Shown here: positions 1 through 9,976 of the stretch, one piece after another
Numbering within the stretch: position 1 is the stretch's first letter
Layout of the letters: each line of letters begins with the position of its first letter
Virus record (IMG/VR): IMGVR_UViG_3300012920_000257
Location: 1-24,191 of that record
Reading direction: 5' to 3' (one strand)
Source: a virus
Length of the DNA: 24,191 bases
Made by a program: the position numbers and the translations under genes
The notes under the pieces: generated by a model
Database searches by the model: none
Told to the model about the DNA's origin: nothing
The model's input: only the letters and a program-made list of their open reading frames with translations

Positions 1-2
1 AC

Positions 3-3000
3 GATATAATACAAAGGAATTTCCTTAATTTAGTAACTCATGGCGCGGCAAGATCCAATGATGTTGAAGTATTGAAGATATTGGAATCGCCTGAAGGAAT
101 CTCTCAGTTGGCTGACGCATTGGGTAATGTTTATGATCAAATGCAATTTGGTTATCGCCAGTTAGTTCATGGCTCTGAATCAATTAATAATGCGCCAGCA
201 GATCCCAGTACTCCACCTAGTTTTGCCGCTTTTGAAAGCCGCGAGGCTCTTATTGATTTTGTTTTATCTAATCAGGCTGAAGTCGAATCTATCATAAAAA
301 AGATAGGTGCTGCTAGACTTTTGGATGATGGCCCTCCTCAGAATGATTTTTATCACAGTATTGATCCAATTGTAAGGAAAGAGGTCAATGCAGCTAGAAA
401 TGCTGATGATGCTAAGAAAAATATCCAACAACAAAAGGATATAGCTACAAAAAATATTTTAGACTTAAGAGAAGAACTTAATGAATTACGGGCTAGAGCT
501 GAAAGGGTTCCCACAAAGGAGGAAACCAATCTAATGGATTCATTAGAAAAGCAAATTGATCTAGCTAGAAATAATGAAAAATTGCTTCAAAAAGCACTAG
601 ATGATTTTGATTCAACATTAGATAATGCGCCATTAACTCATTTCCTAGCTAGCTTTATTGTGGCTATGAAAAAGGACTTAGGTCTTGTAGTTAAAGACAG
701 GCAAGGAAAACTAGCAATCTCAGCTCTGGAGTTTGATGCGTTTCATTATGTAAGAAGCGATGCCTTCCTTAAAGCTTTTGGTGATTGGATCTCAAAGAAT
801 GAAGGATCTGTAATATTAAAGAACCCTGAAACTGGAGAGCCACAGCATTTTTATGTTGTTCGTACTGAGGAAGGAGTCCTTCTTGTTGATGATCCAGTTG
901 TTGCAATGCGTACAACTCAAGGCGAGGCTGGTGAATTAGCTGTCCCTATTATTGGTGAAGAACAGTTAGCAATTCTCAAGCTGGAAGAATTGCCTGAGGT
1001 CAAGCAAGCCGTCAAAGATGGAATTATTCCTCCAGAAGAGTTAATCAATATAATTCAAGACCCAACTCTTTGGCTTAATTTGGATGAGAGTGTTCGCTCC
1101 GCCATTATCAAAAGAGGTGTGATGAAGAGCATATTGAAAGGCTCAACGATTAATGATGCTGAAAGTATATTTAACAGGCTTGATCCAAAAGAAAGGGTAA
1201 GGATTGAAAAAAGAATAAATCTGCTCAAATCATTTAAAGCCCGATGGGACACTGTAACAGATATTCTAGGAGGTAGCGATGAGGCCTTTAAACTTACTCC
1301 TGATCAGGAAAAATCAATCAGAGAGATTTTTGCTGAAATTAAAGATGACGCATTACCAGCTGACAGGGAAATAACAAAAGAGGATTTTGACGAAGCGCGC
1401 CAACTGGTAGATAACGCTCTTCTACGCCTTGATGCTTTACTTAGGGATTTACCAAGAACTCAAATTAAACAGTTCTTAGTTACTAGAGTAATAGGCCAAG
1501 AAAATACTCCATTTAGGAGGAAGGAAACAATTAGGCGTCCACTTACCGAAGCTGAAGATCAAGTTAGGAGGGAAGCCATAGATAATATGAAGGTTGAGGA
1601 CTATGATAGCCCCGAAGCCTTCAACGAAGCAGTTGCCGAAGCTCAACAAAAATTACAAGCCCTTCAACGTGACGGCATTGAGGAATCCCAGATGGTGACT
1701 GATCCTGTTGGAGCACAACACTTTGATGCTGAGGATATACGTGAGTCAGATATAGCCGAAAGCATAAGGCAGTCAGGTGGAGTACAATTTATTACTCAGA
1801 CAAAGACAGTAGGGGCTGAGAATGAATCTTTCTCAGATTTAATGCCTTATCGTCATAACCCAGATACGTTACCTGCAAGCCGAACTGATGCTGAAAGAAT
1901 CAGAGAAGGAAGTAAGACTTCAATCACCAAAGGTGGTTTCAGACAGATAGAAGGTGATAATAATCACCTCAAGAAGCCCATAGGTAGTATGGTGTCTGAG
2001 AATGCTATCCTTTCAGACGTATGGGCTATATTTACATCCAAAGATGCACCAAAGACCTTGGCTGAAGCCAGAGCTTCACTAGGTAGAGTTGGTTATGATA
2101 TCTTTACTGAACTCATTTCAGCTTGGTCTGAGTTAAGACCAATAAGTAAAGAGGTTTACGACTTAATTAATTTAAAGGTAGACAATCAAAAGAAGGAAAT
2201 CACAAGGCTAGAAGGCTATCGGGATGAATGGAGGTCAATATTAACAAAAGCTAAAGGAGTACAAGAAAAGGCAAGAAATAAAAGTCCTGATCTTTGGGGT
2301 GCAGTTCAAGATTACATTTTTGAGCTTCAAGATATTCTTAAAGCTACCAATGAAGAGATAGCAGTCCTTGAGCCTAGAATTAGAGATATATACGAGAAGA
2401 TAAATCGTCATAACAACCAAAAGTTAGGGACTGATCCGAATCAAGAGGTCCCCCCAACACCAGCCGAAAGGGCAAAACTCCATGGCGAGTTGGTCGAGTC
2501 CAATAAGAGGATGAAGTTCTTACAGACTCTAACAAAGACTATGGCCGAGCAGACTAGGCGGTTAGAGGAATCCAAGGATGGCTTTCTCTTTGCTCCATTA
2601 AGTCAAACAATAGGCGGACTGCAACATGCAGTTGATACATACAATAATCTAATTAAAGAGCAAGAAGTAGGCTTAGATACTTTTAGTTATCTTGATAGTT
2701 CTCGTCTAAGTGAAGAAGGCGATGCTACCGCTTTTTGGAAAGGTTTCCTCAATAGACTTGGTGAATACAATTTCGCAGAAGATCTTACCAGCGATAATTG
2801 GAGAGGGCAGTTCTTTTCAGGGCTTGATGAAATCCTTCAGATTCCGACTCAGGAATCAACTATTGGACCTCCTAAAAAAGGTGACGTTTTTGCAATTAAA
2901 GATGCAGATGGCACTCCTGTTTTTGTTAAAATCGGTGACGCTAGAAAGCTAGATAGCACTGGTGACTGGACTTCAATCAAGGTTCCCAAAAGTCTTTCTG

Positions 3001-6000
3001 ACTTTTTAAAAAGCCAAGTCTTAAAGAATAATAAAGTAACCATTGATACCTTTGCTGACCTTATCCCTGAAGTCCAAAGCATACTTATTAATGCGATCAA
3101 GAAAGAAGAAGGGGCAATAAAGGAAGGTGAAGCCCCTAAGTATCGAATTGAGTTAGAGTATGAAGGTCAAAAGTATGACCCTACTGATATTGATAGTGCG
3201 TTTTTGCGAAACGTAATGGATAAGTTTGAAGACGTAGGTAAGGCTTATCAAAGAGTGGAAATTCCATCTAAAGCAGGAGCAACTTTACAGGAAATTCTAG
3301 CTAAAAAGCTTAATAGACCTGAAGAGTGGATGGATGTCGTATGGGAAGCAATTAGCTCAGGCAGTAAGGAAGATTTATGGAGAGCAATACTTCAAGATAG
3401 ACTAAGCTTCATAGCTTTAGGTTTATATTTAGATTCTGCCCAAAGATGGGAAGGACCTACCGCACTTAATGATGATGGTAAAAGAGTTAGCATTGATCCA
3501 GATGAGGCTATAGGTACTAGAGCTAATGCTGACGAAGGTTATCAACCCGGGGCGCCAAGAGACACTCCTCTCACTTGGAATGAAGCATTAGTGCAAGCTA
3601 AATCAATTCTTAGTGAAGCAAATGTAAAAGATGAAAACCTTAATGATGTCGAGCCTGTTGATCCATACATGGAGCCTAACGTCGATCATTTAATAGATGA
3701 TCTAGGAAGAACTTCAAGAGAGAGTGATGATTATGATCCGACCGAGCAAGAACTCATGGATGGCTTCCAAATCGAAAGAGGTGGAGAGGAATCCAAAAAT
3801 GAAACTGCTGGTAAATTTGAAGATGATGGCACTGAAGGTGTTCAACGCGATAGACCTGACGTAGATTATAGGCATAGCGTTGCAAGTGGAAGCGTTAAGC
3901 CGCCTTATGCTGACTGGTTGCCTATTGATGAAGGAGGAAGATTAGAAAAGCCTATTGGAGAGGCAATGGATATTGCCCAGTATTTATATAAGAAAGCTAA
4001 GGGTGCTAACCTTAATGGTGAACACAATCACTTCAATTATACCCCTAATGATTTTGTTCATGCCTTCCTTGAATTAACAGGATGGACAACCAAAGAACTT
4101 GAGTTTGCGCAGGAATCAGTGAAAGTCCCAGTTGGCCCTGAGATGCCTGTTGGTGATTTGGTTCCAGCAACAATAAAAATAATACAAAAGAACCAAAATT
4201 TCGTAAGAGAATGGGCTAATAGAAATGGAGTTACAGAAGAGTATGCAAACCAACAACCTATGCGTGGTTGGGAAGTTGATGTAGAACCAGTCGGAGCAAA
4301 AATTATAGAAAACCCAAGTGCTAGCAATCTTTCAGAACAAGGAAAAAATGTTGTTTCACAAATCCGACAAGCTCTTGGTAGGGAGTTGCGCCCACAAAAG
4401 AAGGGCGCAAAGAAAGGTAAAGGGCTTACTAAAGAGCAAAGGCTTCAACAACAAATAGATAATAGCAAAAACAATGCGGCAATTGATAAGGCCTACAATC
4501 AAGCTGACGCGACGATAGTAATGATTAGCCGAAAACAGGCTAAGAATCTTAAACTACCAGATGGCATTTACGCCATGCATGACGGAATAGTTTATCGCGT
4601 AAATGAAGAGACTGGGAAAATAGGTCCAGCAAGAGGCCCAAAATCAATATCAACAAGCACCATTAAGCCAGCCCCTGAACTAGAGGATAAAGTACCAACA
4701 GGTCAATTAACTGATACATCTCTAAATAAATCATTAGATTATCCAGCTAAACGTGCGCTAAAGAAATCAACTTTCGACAATAAACCTTTTTATGTAATTA
4801 TCGGTGAATGGAACTATCAATCATCTTACATTGATGGCTTGCTAGCCCGTGCTAGGGTTGAGAACCCAATGCTTTTGGGTGACTTAGATAATTTAAAAGT
4901 TCCTTATCATGCCGCACAGTACGAGAGTGATGGCTTAGGTTCATTGATTAGAGAAGGTGGTGCAATTGATCCTGAAGGCACAGGTTCATTTAGGACACCA
5001 GTTGCGGCAGAGCCTGTTACTGGTGGCTACCGATGGAGATCAGGAAAGAAAGGCAAGAACCAAGCAGAATATGTTGCTAAAATTATTCAGCATAAAGGAG
5101 TTCCCAAGATCGTATTGATGAAGTTCAAGGGAGAGACCTATGAGTTTACTAGGATAATTGATTACGGTGACTATCGAAAAATTAGTAAATCAAAGGAAAA
5201 GATTAAAAATTCTGACTTGGAGAAAATGCAGGATGAGGGAAGTAGCAATATGGGTCTACAGCATATCAAGGAAGGGATAGATCGTCAGGCGGCAACTGGA
5301 AGAGTAACAAAGGTCAATAAGGACTTAGATGCCCTATTTGATGGTTTCTTTGCTCAAAGCGAAGATACGTCCTACATGGATATAGATGAGGCAAATCAAA
5401 TGGCTGACCTCAATAATATGAGGAGATACATTAAGGAAGTTGCCGCAAAAAAGAAAGGCCTTGCAATAACTTACGGAGATAAACGTAGCATTCGTTTATT
5501 TGATGAGAAAGATGCTTTCTTTCATCAGCACTCAGTTAATCGTCAGCGTGGCATGGAGGAAGAAGGTCTTCGCAAGAGAATAGAAGAAACTGTCAAAGAA
5601 CAAGTCACTAGAACTCTTGTTGAAACTCAGTCAAAAGTTCGTCAACAGGAGCTGGACGACCACAATAATGATCAACAACATGACGATCCCCTCATTACTA
5701 ATGTAAGGGGACAGCAAGAAGCATCTGCTCCAAGCACAGCGGAAGCTGAGCCATCACCTAACCCAACAGAGCTGACAGTTGAGCAACTTATAGCAAAGTA
5801 TGTTATTACAAGTAAGAACCAAGATGGAGTTGGAACTATTACTCAAAAGCAGGGTGACTTAGATACTGATTCATTGAGATGGAGTCAGAGCTATGGATAC
5901 AAACTGGAGCAGTTCAGATCAGAGAGCGATAAGATCTCATATATCTTAAGGATTAACCCAGATTCATTACTTTCGCCCCAAAATGCTGGTCAAGCAGGAA

Positions 6001-8558
6001 AGTTAGCTAATTATTATGCTCACTTCATTGAGCTTGTTGAGAAAGATGCTGTTAAGCGCGCTGAGTTTGAAAACATTGAAGGAGGCACAAGAGATGATAA
6101 CTTAGATAGAGTTAGTATCCTTAGGCAAAGAGCTGAGATAAACTCACAACTTAAGGTTCTTGATCTATTTACTGGTTTCTTTGCTCAGAGATCAGACAAT
6201 AACTTGCATACTGCAATAATTGAGTATCTGACAGGAGGTGAGCTAAATGAACGATCTTCAGGGTCAAGTGTTCATGCTTATAAGACAGCTATGGGCAGAA
6301 AGATGCTTAGCCTTCTTACTGATCCATTAAAGGATCGTGGAGCTTTTGATGACTTCCTATCAGACAAATTAAGACGTGAGATAGCTGAAGCAATTTGGAA
6401 GGTGTCTTACAATGAAGACGTTTCTCATTTGCCTCCGCGAGCAGTACAAATTGCTAAGATTAAAATTAGGGCTGACCTTGAGAGCTTAGCTCTTACTACA
6501 AGAGAGGGGCTTGAAGTTGTGTATGATAGAGGTAGAGCGCAAGCGACTACACACAGTCCTGAGTTCCTAATGTCTGGTGGCAGAAGAAACTTTGGTTCAG
6601 ACAGTCAATCTTCAACAGTAAAAAAAGTAGTTGCTGGAGCCAGAGCATTAAAGAACTTTAAGAAGCTTCCATTTGATGAAGCACAAAGACGTTGGTCTGA
6701 TTTCTTGATTAATGAAACAAAGCTTAATCACAGATCTACATTTGGTGTGCTCACTACTGAGGGTGCAGATTGGATACTTGATCCAGCATCTGCATTTGGG
6801 CAGTTCTTTTCTAATAAAATGAGACAGAGCGGCTCTCCGCTTAGAGGTGCCGATACCTTGAGGTATGATCCTAGCCAGATGTGGCACAAGGAGTTCCTGA
6901 ATGAAATTTTCTCCAATATAATTGAGTCTGAAGGAGGAGAGTCTCCATTTAATGTAGTTGATAGGGAAACTAAAAGAAAGACTATCGTTTTTGCTGACTG
7001 GGATTCTGAGCTTAAGTATCAAGAGAAATACGGATCCCGTGGTGGAGCAGAAGGCATGTTGCTAGATATGCAACGCAGAGGTCAAGTTCTGGGGATCGTT
7101 GCTCGATTAGGCTCAGATCCAGATGCAAACTTTAAAATGTTAATGGATCTTGGAGGAGAAACCATAGCCAAAGACAAAGTGTTAAGTGGCCCAATTGAAG
7201 GTGTTCAAAAGCACGGACTGATATGGATGGAGCCGCAGGCTTATTACGACACTGTAATGGGATACTTGCACACACCTGATGGTAACGCCGCGAAGACTAT
7301 TTCTGGAATAGGTACAGCTTTAAGACAAGCAGGTATATTGGCCTTCTATGGTTTTGCAACTATCTCATCTACAGCAGATTTAGCAGTAAGAAACTTTATC
7401 CTTACTACTCACGGAATCAAAAATGTAAGGAAAATGGTTCGTGACTTAAGGAAGTTAAATTCAACAAAAGAAGGGCGAGAAGTCCTTGCAGGTTTGGCTG
7501 TAGGAGCTGAAGCTTGGTTAGGTACTGCCGCAGAGAAGTTTGGTTTTAGCCAGCACCATAAAGGCTTTATGGGCAATATGGTGCGCACGATGTTTAAAAT
7601 CAACGGAATGAATGCTTGGTTGAGAATGAACCAAAATCGTTCGGTTGCAGTTATGGCTAACAATTTTGGCAATCATGCAGAAAAGAGTTTCGTTGATCTA
7701 CCTGAAGAAACCAAACAGTTACTGCACAAATACGAAATTGGCGAGTTTGAGTGGGACATATTAAGGCAAGGTGCCTATGAAGTTGAGTCTTCGGCTGTAG
7801 GCAAAGTAAAGATGCTTACTGTTGGTTCAGCCAAAAATATACCAGTAGAAAGCATAAGACAATATGCTGTAGAAATGGGTTACGGCAACTCACTTGAAGC
7901 TGTATCTAAAGCCAGAAAAGAACTAGATTGGACTCTAAACGTACTGTTTAGTTCTGAGATGGATGCAGCCTCTGCTCTTCCCGGCCCATGGGAAATGGCT
8001 AATTTATATTGGGGGCAACCAGCAGGAACTTTACTAGGTGAGGCCGCAAGGTTTAGCAGTATGGCTAAAGGTCACGGTGCATTCATGCATAGAAAAGTTT
8101 ATAATAGAGCTTTCCAGCACACACAGACAACTGGTTCCTTTATTCCAGTTGCTCAATTTATATCACTTGCCATAGCTTATGGCGTTATTGCTGGAGCGGC
8201 TACTCAAATATTAAAAGGCAATGTTCCTCTCGATGAAGATCAAGATGACTTAACCTTTTTCTTGAAAGCATTTCAGCTATCTGGAGTCGGCGGAATGTTT
8301 ACGGATATGCTAACTCACCAGCAAATAGGAGATTCTGAAAGTTCATTCATAAATTCAGCTGGAGGCACACTGCTTGGTCCTTTATGGGATACTACTAGAA
8401 AGCTTCATGATTCATTTGGCGCACAAACTAATAGGAGCCAGAAATTGACTGAAAATATATTCAGCCTGCTACCTTATAGTAATCTTCCCGGGGTTGAAAT
8501 GGCCTCTGAAGCATTAATATGGGACAACTTCAATGACATGCTAGAGCAAAGAGATTAA
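3..8558 (+). CDS. Giant phage virion-type polyprotein-like protein, 5'-partial
   Basis: The reading frame is open to the left edge: the codons from position 3 to the TTG at 72 contain no stop and read as ordinary protein, so the true start lies outside the window and at least 2851 residues are encoded. A long charged coiled-coil stretch lies around residues 125-210, and much of the first 2000 residues is acidic and low in recognisable motifs. The last 700 residues look like the conserved C-terminal region of giant tailed-phage proteins (large polyvalent or internal/ejected virion proteins): a hydrophobic segment around GILAFYGFATISSTADLAVR, then MVRTMFKINGMNAWLRMNQ, a YEIGEFEWDILRQ segment, and PAGTLLGEAARFSSMAKG near the end. 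A role in the virion or in DNA ejection is inference from that resemblance and from its place at the end of the rightward arm. I found no N4-type virion RNA polymerase motifs. The stop codon overlaps the stop of the convergent helicase gene. Confidence 0.85.
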   Translation, partial: DIIQRNFLNLVTHGAARSNDVEVLKILESPEGISQLADALGNVYDQMQFGYRQLVHGSESINNAPADPSTPPSFAAFESREALIDFVLSNQAEVESIIKKIGAARLLDDGPPQNDFYHSIDPIVRKEVNAARNADDAKKNIQQQKDIATKNILDLREELNELRARAERVPTKEETNLMDSLEKQIDLARNNEKLLQKALDDFDSTLDNAPLTHFLASFIVAMKKDLGLVVKDRQGKLAISALEFDAFHYVRSDAFLKAFGDWISKNEGSVILKNPETGEPQHFYVVRTEEGVLLVDDPVVAMRTTQGEAGELAVPIIGEEQLAILKLEELPEVKQAVKDGIIPPEELINIIQDPTLWLNLDESVRSAIIKRGVMKSILKGSTINDAESIFNRLDPKERVRIEKRINLLKSFKARWDTVTDILGGSDEAFKLTPDQEKSIREIFAEIKDDALPADREITKEDFDEARQLVDNALLRLDALLRDLPRTQIKQFLVTRVIGQENTPFRRKETIRRPLTEAEDQVRREAIDNMKVEDYDSPEAFNEAVAEAQQKLQALQRDGIEESQMVTDPVGAQHFDAEDIRESDIAESIRQSGGVQFITQTKTVGAENESFSDLMPYRHNPDTLPASRTDAERIREGSKTSITKGGFRQIEGDNNHLKKPIGSMVSENAILSDVWAIFTSKDAPKTLAEARASLGRVGYDIFTELISAWSELRPISKEVYDLINLKVDNQKKEITRLEGYRDEWRSILTKAKGVQEKARNKSPDLWGAVQDYIFELQDILKATNEEIAVLEPRIRDIYEKINRHNNQKLGTDPNQEVPPTPAERAKLHGELVESNKRMKFLQTLTKTMAEQTRRLEESKDGFLFAPLSQTIGGLQHAVDTYNNLIKEQEVGLDTFSYLDSSRLSEEGDATAFWKGFLNRLGEYNFAEDLTSDNWRGQFFSGLDEILQIPTQESTIGPPKKGDVFAIKDADGTPVFVKIGDARKLDSTGDWTSIKVPKSLSDFLKSQVLKNNKVTIDTFADLIPEVQSILINAIKKEEGAIKEGEAPKYRIELEYEGQKYDPTDIDSAFLRNVMDKFEDVGKAYQRVEIPSKAGATLQEILAKKLNRPEEWMDVVWEAISSGSKEDLWRAILQDRLSFIALGLYLDSAQRWEGPTALNDDGKRVSIDPDEAIGTRANADEGYQPGAPRDTPLTWNEALVQAKSILSEANVKDENLNDVEPVDPYMEPNVDHLIDDLGRTSRESDDYDPTEQELMDGFQIERGGEESKNETAGKFEDDGTEGVQRDRPDVDYRHSVASGSVKPPYADWLPIDEGGRLEKPIGEAMDIAQYLYKKAKGANLNGEHNHFNYTPNDFVHAFLELTGWTTKELEFAQESVKVPVGPEMPVGDLVPATIKIIQKNQNFVREWANRNGVTEEYANQQPMRGWEVDVEPVGAKIIENPSASNLSEQGKNVVSQIRQALGRELRPQKKGAKKGKGLTKEQRLQQQIDNSKNNAAIDKAYNQADATIVMISRKQAKNLKLPDGIYAMHDGIVYRVNEETGKIGPARGPKSISTSTIKPAPELEDKVPTGQLTDTSLNKSLDYPAKRALKKSTFDNKPFYVIIGEWNYQSSYIDGLLARARVENPMLLGDLDNLKVPYHAAQYESDGLGSLIREGGAIDPEGTGSFRTPVAAEPVTGGYRWRSGKKGKNQAEYVAKIIQHKGVPKIVLMKFKGETYEFTRIIDYGDYRKISKSKEKIKNSDLEKMQDEGSSNMGLQHIKEGIDRQAATGRVTKVNKDLDALFDGFFAQSEDTSYMDIDEANQMADLNNMRRYIKEVAAKKKGLAITYGDKRSIRLFDEKDAFFHQHSVNRQRGMEEEGLRKRIEETVKEQVTRTLVETQSKVRQQELDDHNNDQQHDDPLITNVRGQQEASAPSTAEAEPSPNPTELTVEQLIAKYVITSKNQDGVGTITQKQGDLDTDSLRWSQSYGYKLEQFRSESDKISYILRINPDSLLSPQNAGQAGKLANYYAHFIELVEKDAVKRAEFENIEGGTRDDNLDRVSILRQRAEINSQLKVLDLFTGFFAQRSDNNLHTAIIEYLTGGELNERSSGSSVHAYKTAMGRKMLSLLTDPLKDRGAFDDFLSDKLRREIAEAIWKVSYNEDVSHLPPRAVQIAKIKIRADLESLALTTREGLEVVYDRGRAQATTHSPEFLMSGGRRNFGSDSQSSTVKKVVAGARALKNFKKLPFDEAQRRWSDFLINETKLNHRSTFGVLTTEGADWILDPASAFGQFFSNKMRQSGSPLRGADTLRYDPSQMWHKEFLNEIFSNIIESEGGESPFNVVDRETKRKTIVFADWDSELKYQEKYGSRGGAEGMLLDMQRRGQVLGIVARLGSDPDANFKMLMDLGGETIAKDKVLSGPIEGVQKHGLIWMEPQAYYDTVMGYLHTPDGNAAKTISGIGTALRQAGILAFYGFATISSTADLAVRNFILTTHGIKNVRKMVRDLRKLNSTKEGREVLAGLAVGAEAWLGTAAEKFGFSQHHKGFMGNMVRTMFKINGMNAWLRMNQNRSVAVMANNFGNHAEKSFVDLPEETKQLLHKYEIGEFEWDILRQGAYEVESSAVGKVKMLTVGSAKNIPVESIRQYAVEMGYGNSLEAVSKARKELDWTLNVLFSSEMDAASALPGPWEMANLYWGQPAGTLLGEAARFSSMAKGHGAFMHRKVYNRAFQHTQTTGSFIPVAQFISLAIAYGVIAGAATQILKGNVPLDEDQDDLTFFLKAFQLSGVGGMFTDMLTHQQIGDSESSFINSAGGTLLGPLWDTTRKLHDSFGAQTNRSQKLTENIFSLLPYSNLPGVEMASEALIWDNFNDMLEQRD

Positions 8559-9976
8559 ATAAGATCTCTAAATGATTCCACGCTAGATAGCACTTGATCT
8601 GCCAAGTCACTTTTGTCCTTAAGAGCTTTAAGTATTTTTTCGTCTACTGTATTTTTGATACATAGATCAATGTAAGTGACGTTCTTGTTCTGCCCGATGC
8701 GATGGCATCTATCTTCTGATTGAAGACGATCCTCCAGTTTAAAGGAATTAGAGTAATAAATCACATACCCTGCATTATTGAGCGTAAGGCCTTTGCCGCC
8801 ACATTGTGGAGTACCTATCAAGTAGAGGCAATCAGGGTCGTTCTTGAAGCGTTCTAGAGCTTCCTGACGCTCTACTAGATCATTGGGGCCGTAATAAGTA
8901 ACAGACTTTTTGCCCAAGGCCGCATGGAGCAGTTCCACATCACGTTGGAAACTGCACCACACGATCACCTTGGAACTGGTCGTGTCGATCTCATTAGTGA
9001 TCTCCATGACCGCATCGAGTCTGTTGTTTGGGATGTCTTTCGTGTTGCCAAAGTCATCTTTGACGTGACCACACGCTATCTGATGTAGCTTAAGTAAGGT
9101 GGTGAGAGCATTTGTCGAAGTCAATAGCCCATCCTCCAACATGACTAAGCTTTCATGCTTTAACGTCATGTACATGAGTTTTTGCTCTTGAGTCAGCTCT
9201 ACGTTCCTAACCATGTAGTTCTTATCAGGTAGATCTAGACAATCTTCATTCAGTACTCGGTAATTAAAGGGCTTAATTCGTTCAGTAAGCTGGTCTAGGT
9301 TTTTGTAACCAGTAACCTTATCGAACGTCCTATTCCCCATAGTCATTTTCATTTGGTTAGCATAGGTATGTTTGAACAGAAAGAATGATGGACAGCCTGA
9401 AAGTCCTTTATCTAAGAACTCAACTTGTGAGTATAGATCCAATGGGGAGTGAGTAATTGGAGTACCAGTAAGTATTCGTCGATACTTGCAAACCATACCT
9501 ATCTTGATCGCGGCTTTACTGCGCTTACCCTTCGGATTCTTGATAGCTGTCGACTCATCAATTACCATCATGGTGTCGTGATCCTTGATGAATCTAAAAC
9601 ATAAATCATTACCCTTCTTGGTAGATAATGACTCTATGTTAATTAAAAGGATTTGGAGGCCCTCAGGTGCATCAATCAAATGCCTGAGAGCCTCCGCCTC
9701 CTTCTTCTTCATGGATGAACTGTAACTTGCTAACTCATAACCTCCCCAAGCATGAGTTTGCAATTCAGACTTCCAATTAAGATAGACCCCTTTTGGGGCG
9801 GATATGACTACACGGGAGATTTGTTTAGATTCGTGTAATGCGAATATATTATCTATGGTAACTTTGGACTTCCCAGTTCCCATTTCCATAAATAAAGCAT
9901 AGTATTCCTTGTCCCAGCTTTGATTTAGAGCTTGTAGCTGGTGGTCGTAAGGTTGAGTTTTAAAATTAAAGGTCAT
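8555..9976 (-). CDS. SNF2-like superfamily 2 helicase/translocase
   Basis: A 473-residue SF2 ATPase of the SNF2/RapA type. With the start at 9976, the Q-motif-like region (YDHQLQAL) is near residue 10, Walker A MEMGTGKS at 30-37, motif II as VIDEST around 138-143, motif III LTGTP at 169-173, and the C-terminal RecA lobe ends in the SNF2-typical QSEDRCHRIGQ. SNF2 proteins move along double-stranded DNA and remodel bound proteins; in phages they are usually placed with replication or recombination genes, as here. The frame is open for 28 more codons upstream, to 10060, but that would overlap the preceding helicase gene by 95 bases. ATG 9976 overlaps it by only 11 and the conserved domain begins just after it, so I chose 9976. 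No good ribosome binding site is visible, which suggests translational coupling to the upstream gene. It is the last gene of the leftward operon. Confidence 0.88.
   Translation of the reverse strand: MTFNFKTQPYDHQLQALNQSWDKEYYALFMEMGTGKSKVTIDNIFALHESKQISRVVISAPKGVYLNWKSELQTHAWGGYELASYSSSMKKKEAEALRHLIDAPEGLQILLINIESLSTKKGNDLCFRFIKDHDTMMVIDESTAIKNPKGKRSKAAIKIGMVCKYRRILTGTPITHSPLDLYSQVEFLDKGLSGCPSFFLFKHTYANQMKMTMGNRTFDKVTGYKNLDQLTERIKPFNYRVLNEDCLDLPDKNYMVRNVELTQEQKLMYMTLKHESLVMLEDGLLTSTNALTTLLKLHQIACGHVKDDFGNTKDIPNNRLDAVMEITNEIDTTSSKVIVWCSFQRDVELLHAALGKKSVTYYGPNDLVERQEALERFKNDPDCLYLIGTPQCGGKGLTLNNAGYVIYYSNSFKLEDRLQSEDRCHRIGQNKNVTYIDLCIKNTVDEKILKALKDKSDLADQVLSSVESFRDLI

Noticed and set aside
72-74. 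TTG at 72 as the start of the giant gene
   Set aside because: The frame is open and protein-like upstream to the window edge, with no ribosome binding site before the TTG.
6648-7022. 124-codon minus-strand ORF inside the giant gene
   Set aside because: Composition is typical of an antisense shadow and it lies wholly within a conserved rightward coding region.
3-8558. N4-type virion RNA polymerase in the giant protein
   Set aside because: I looked for the T/DxxGR and KxxxxxxYG-type motifs in a sensible order and did not find them.
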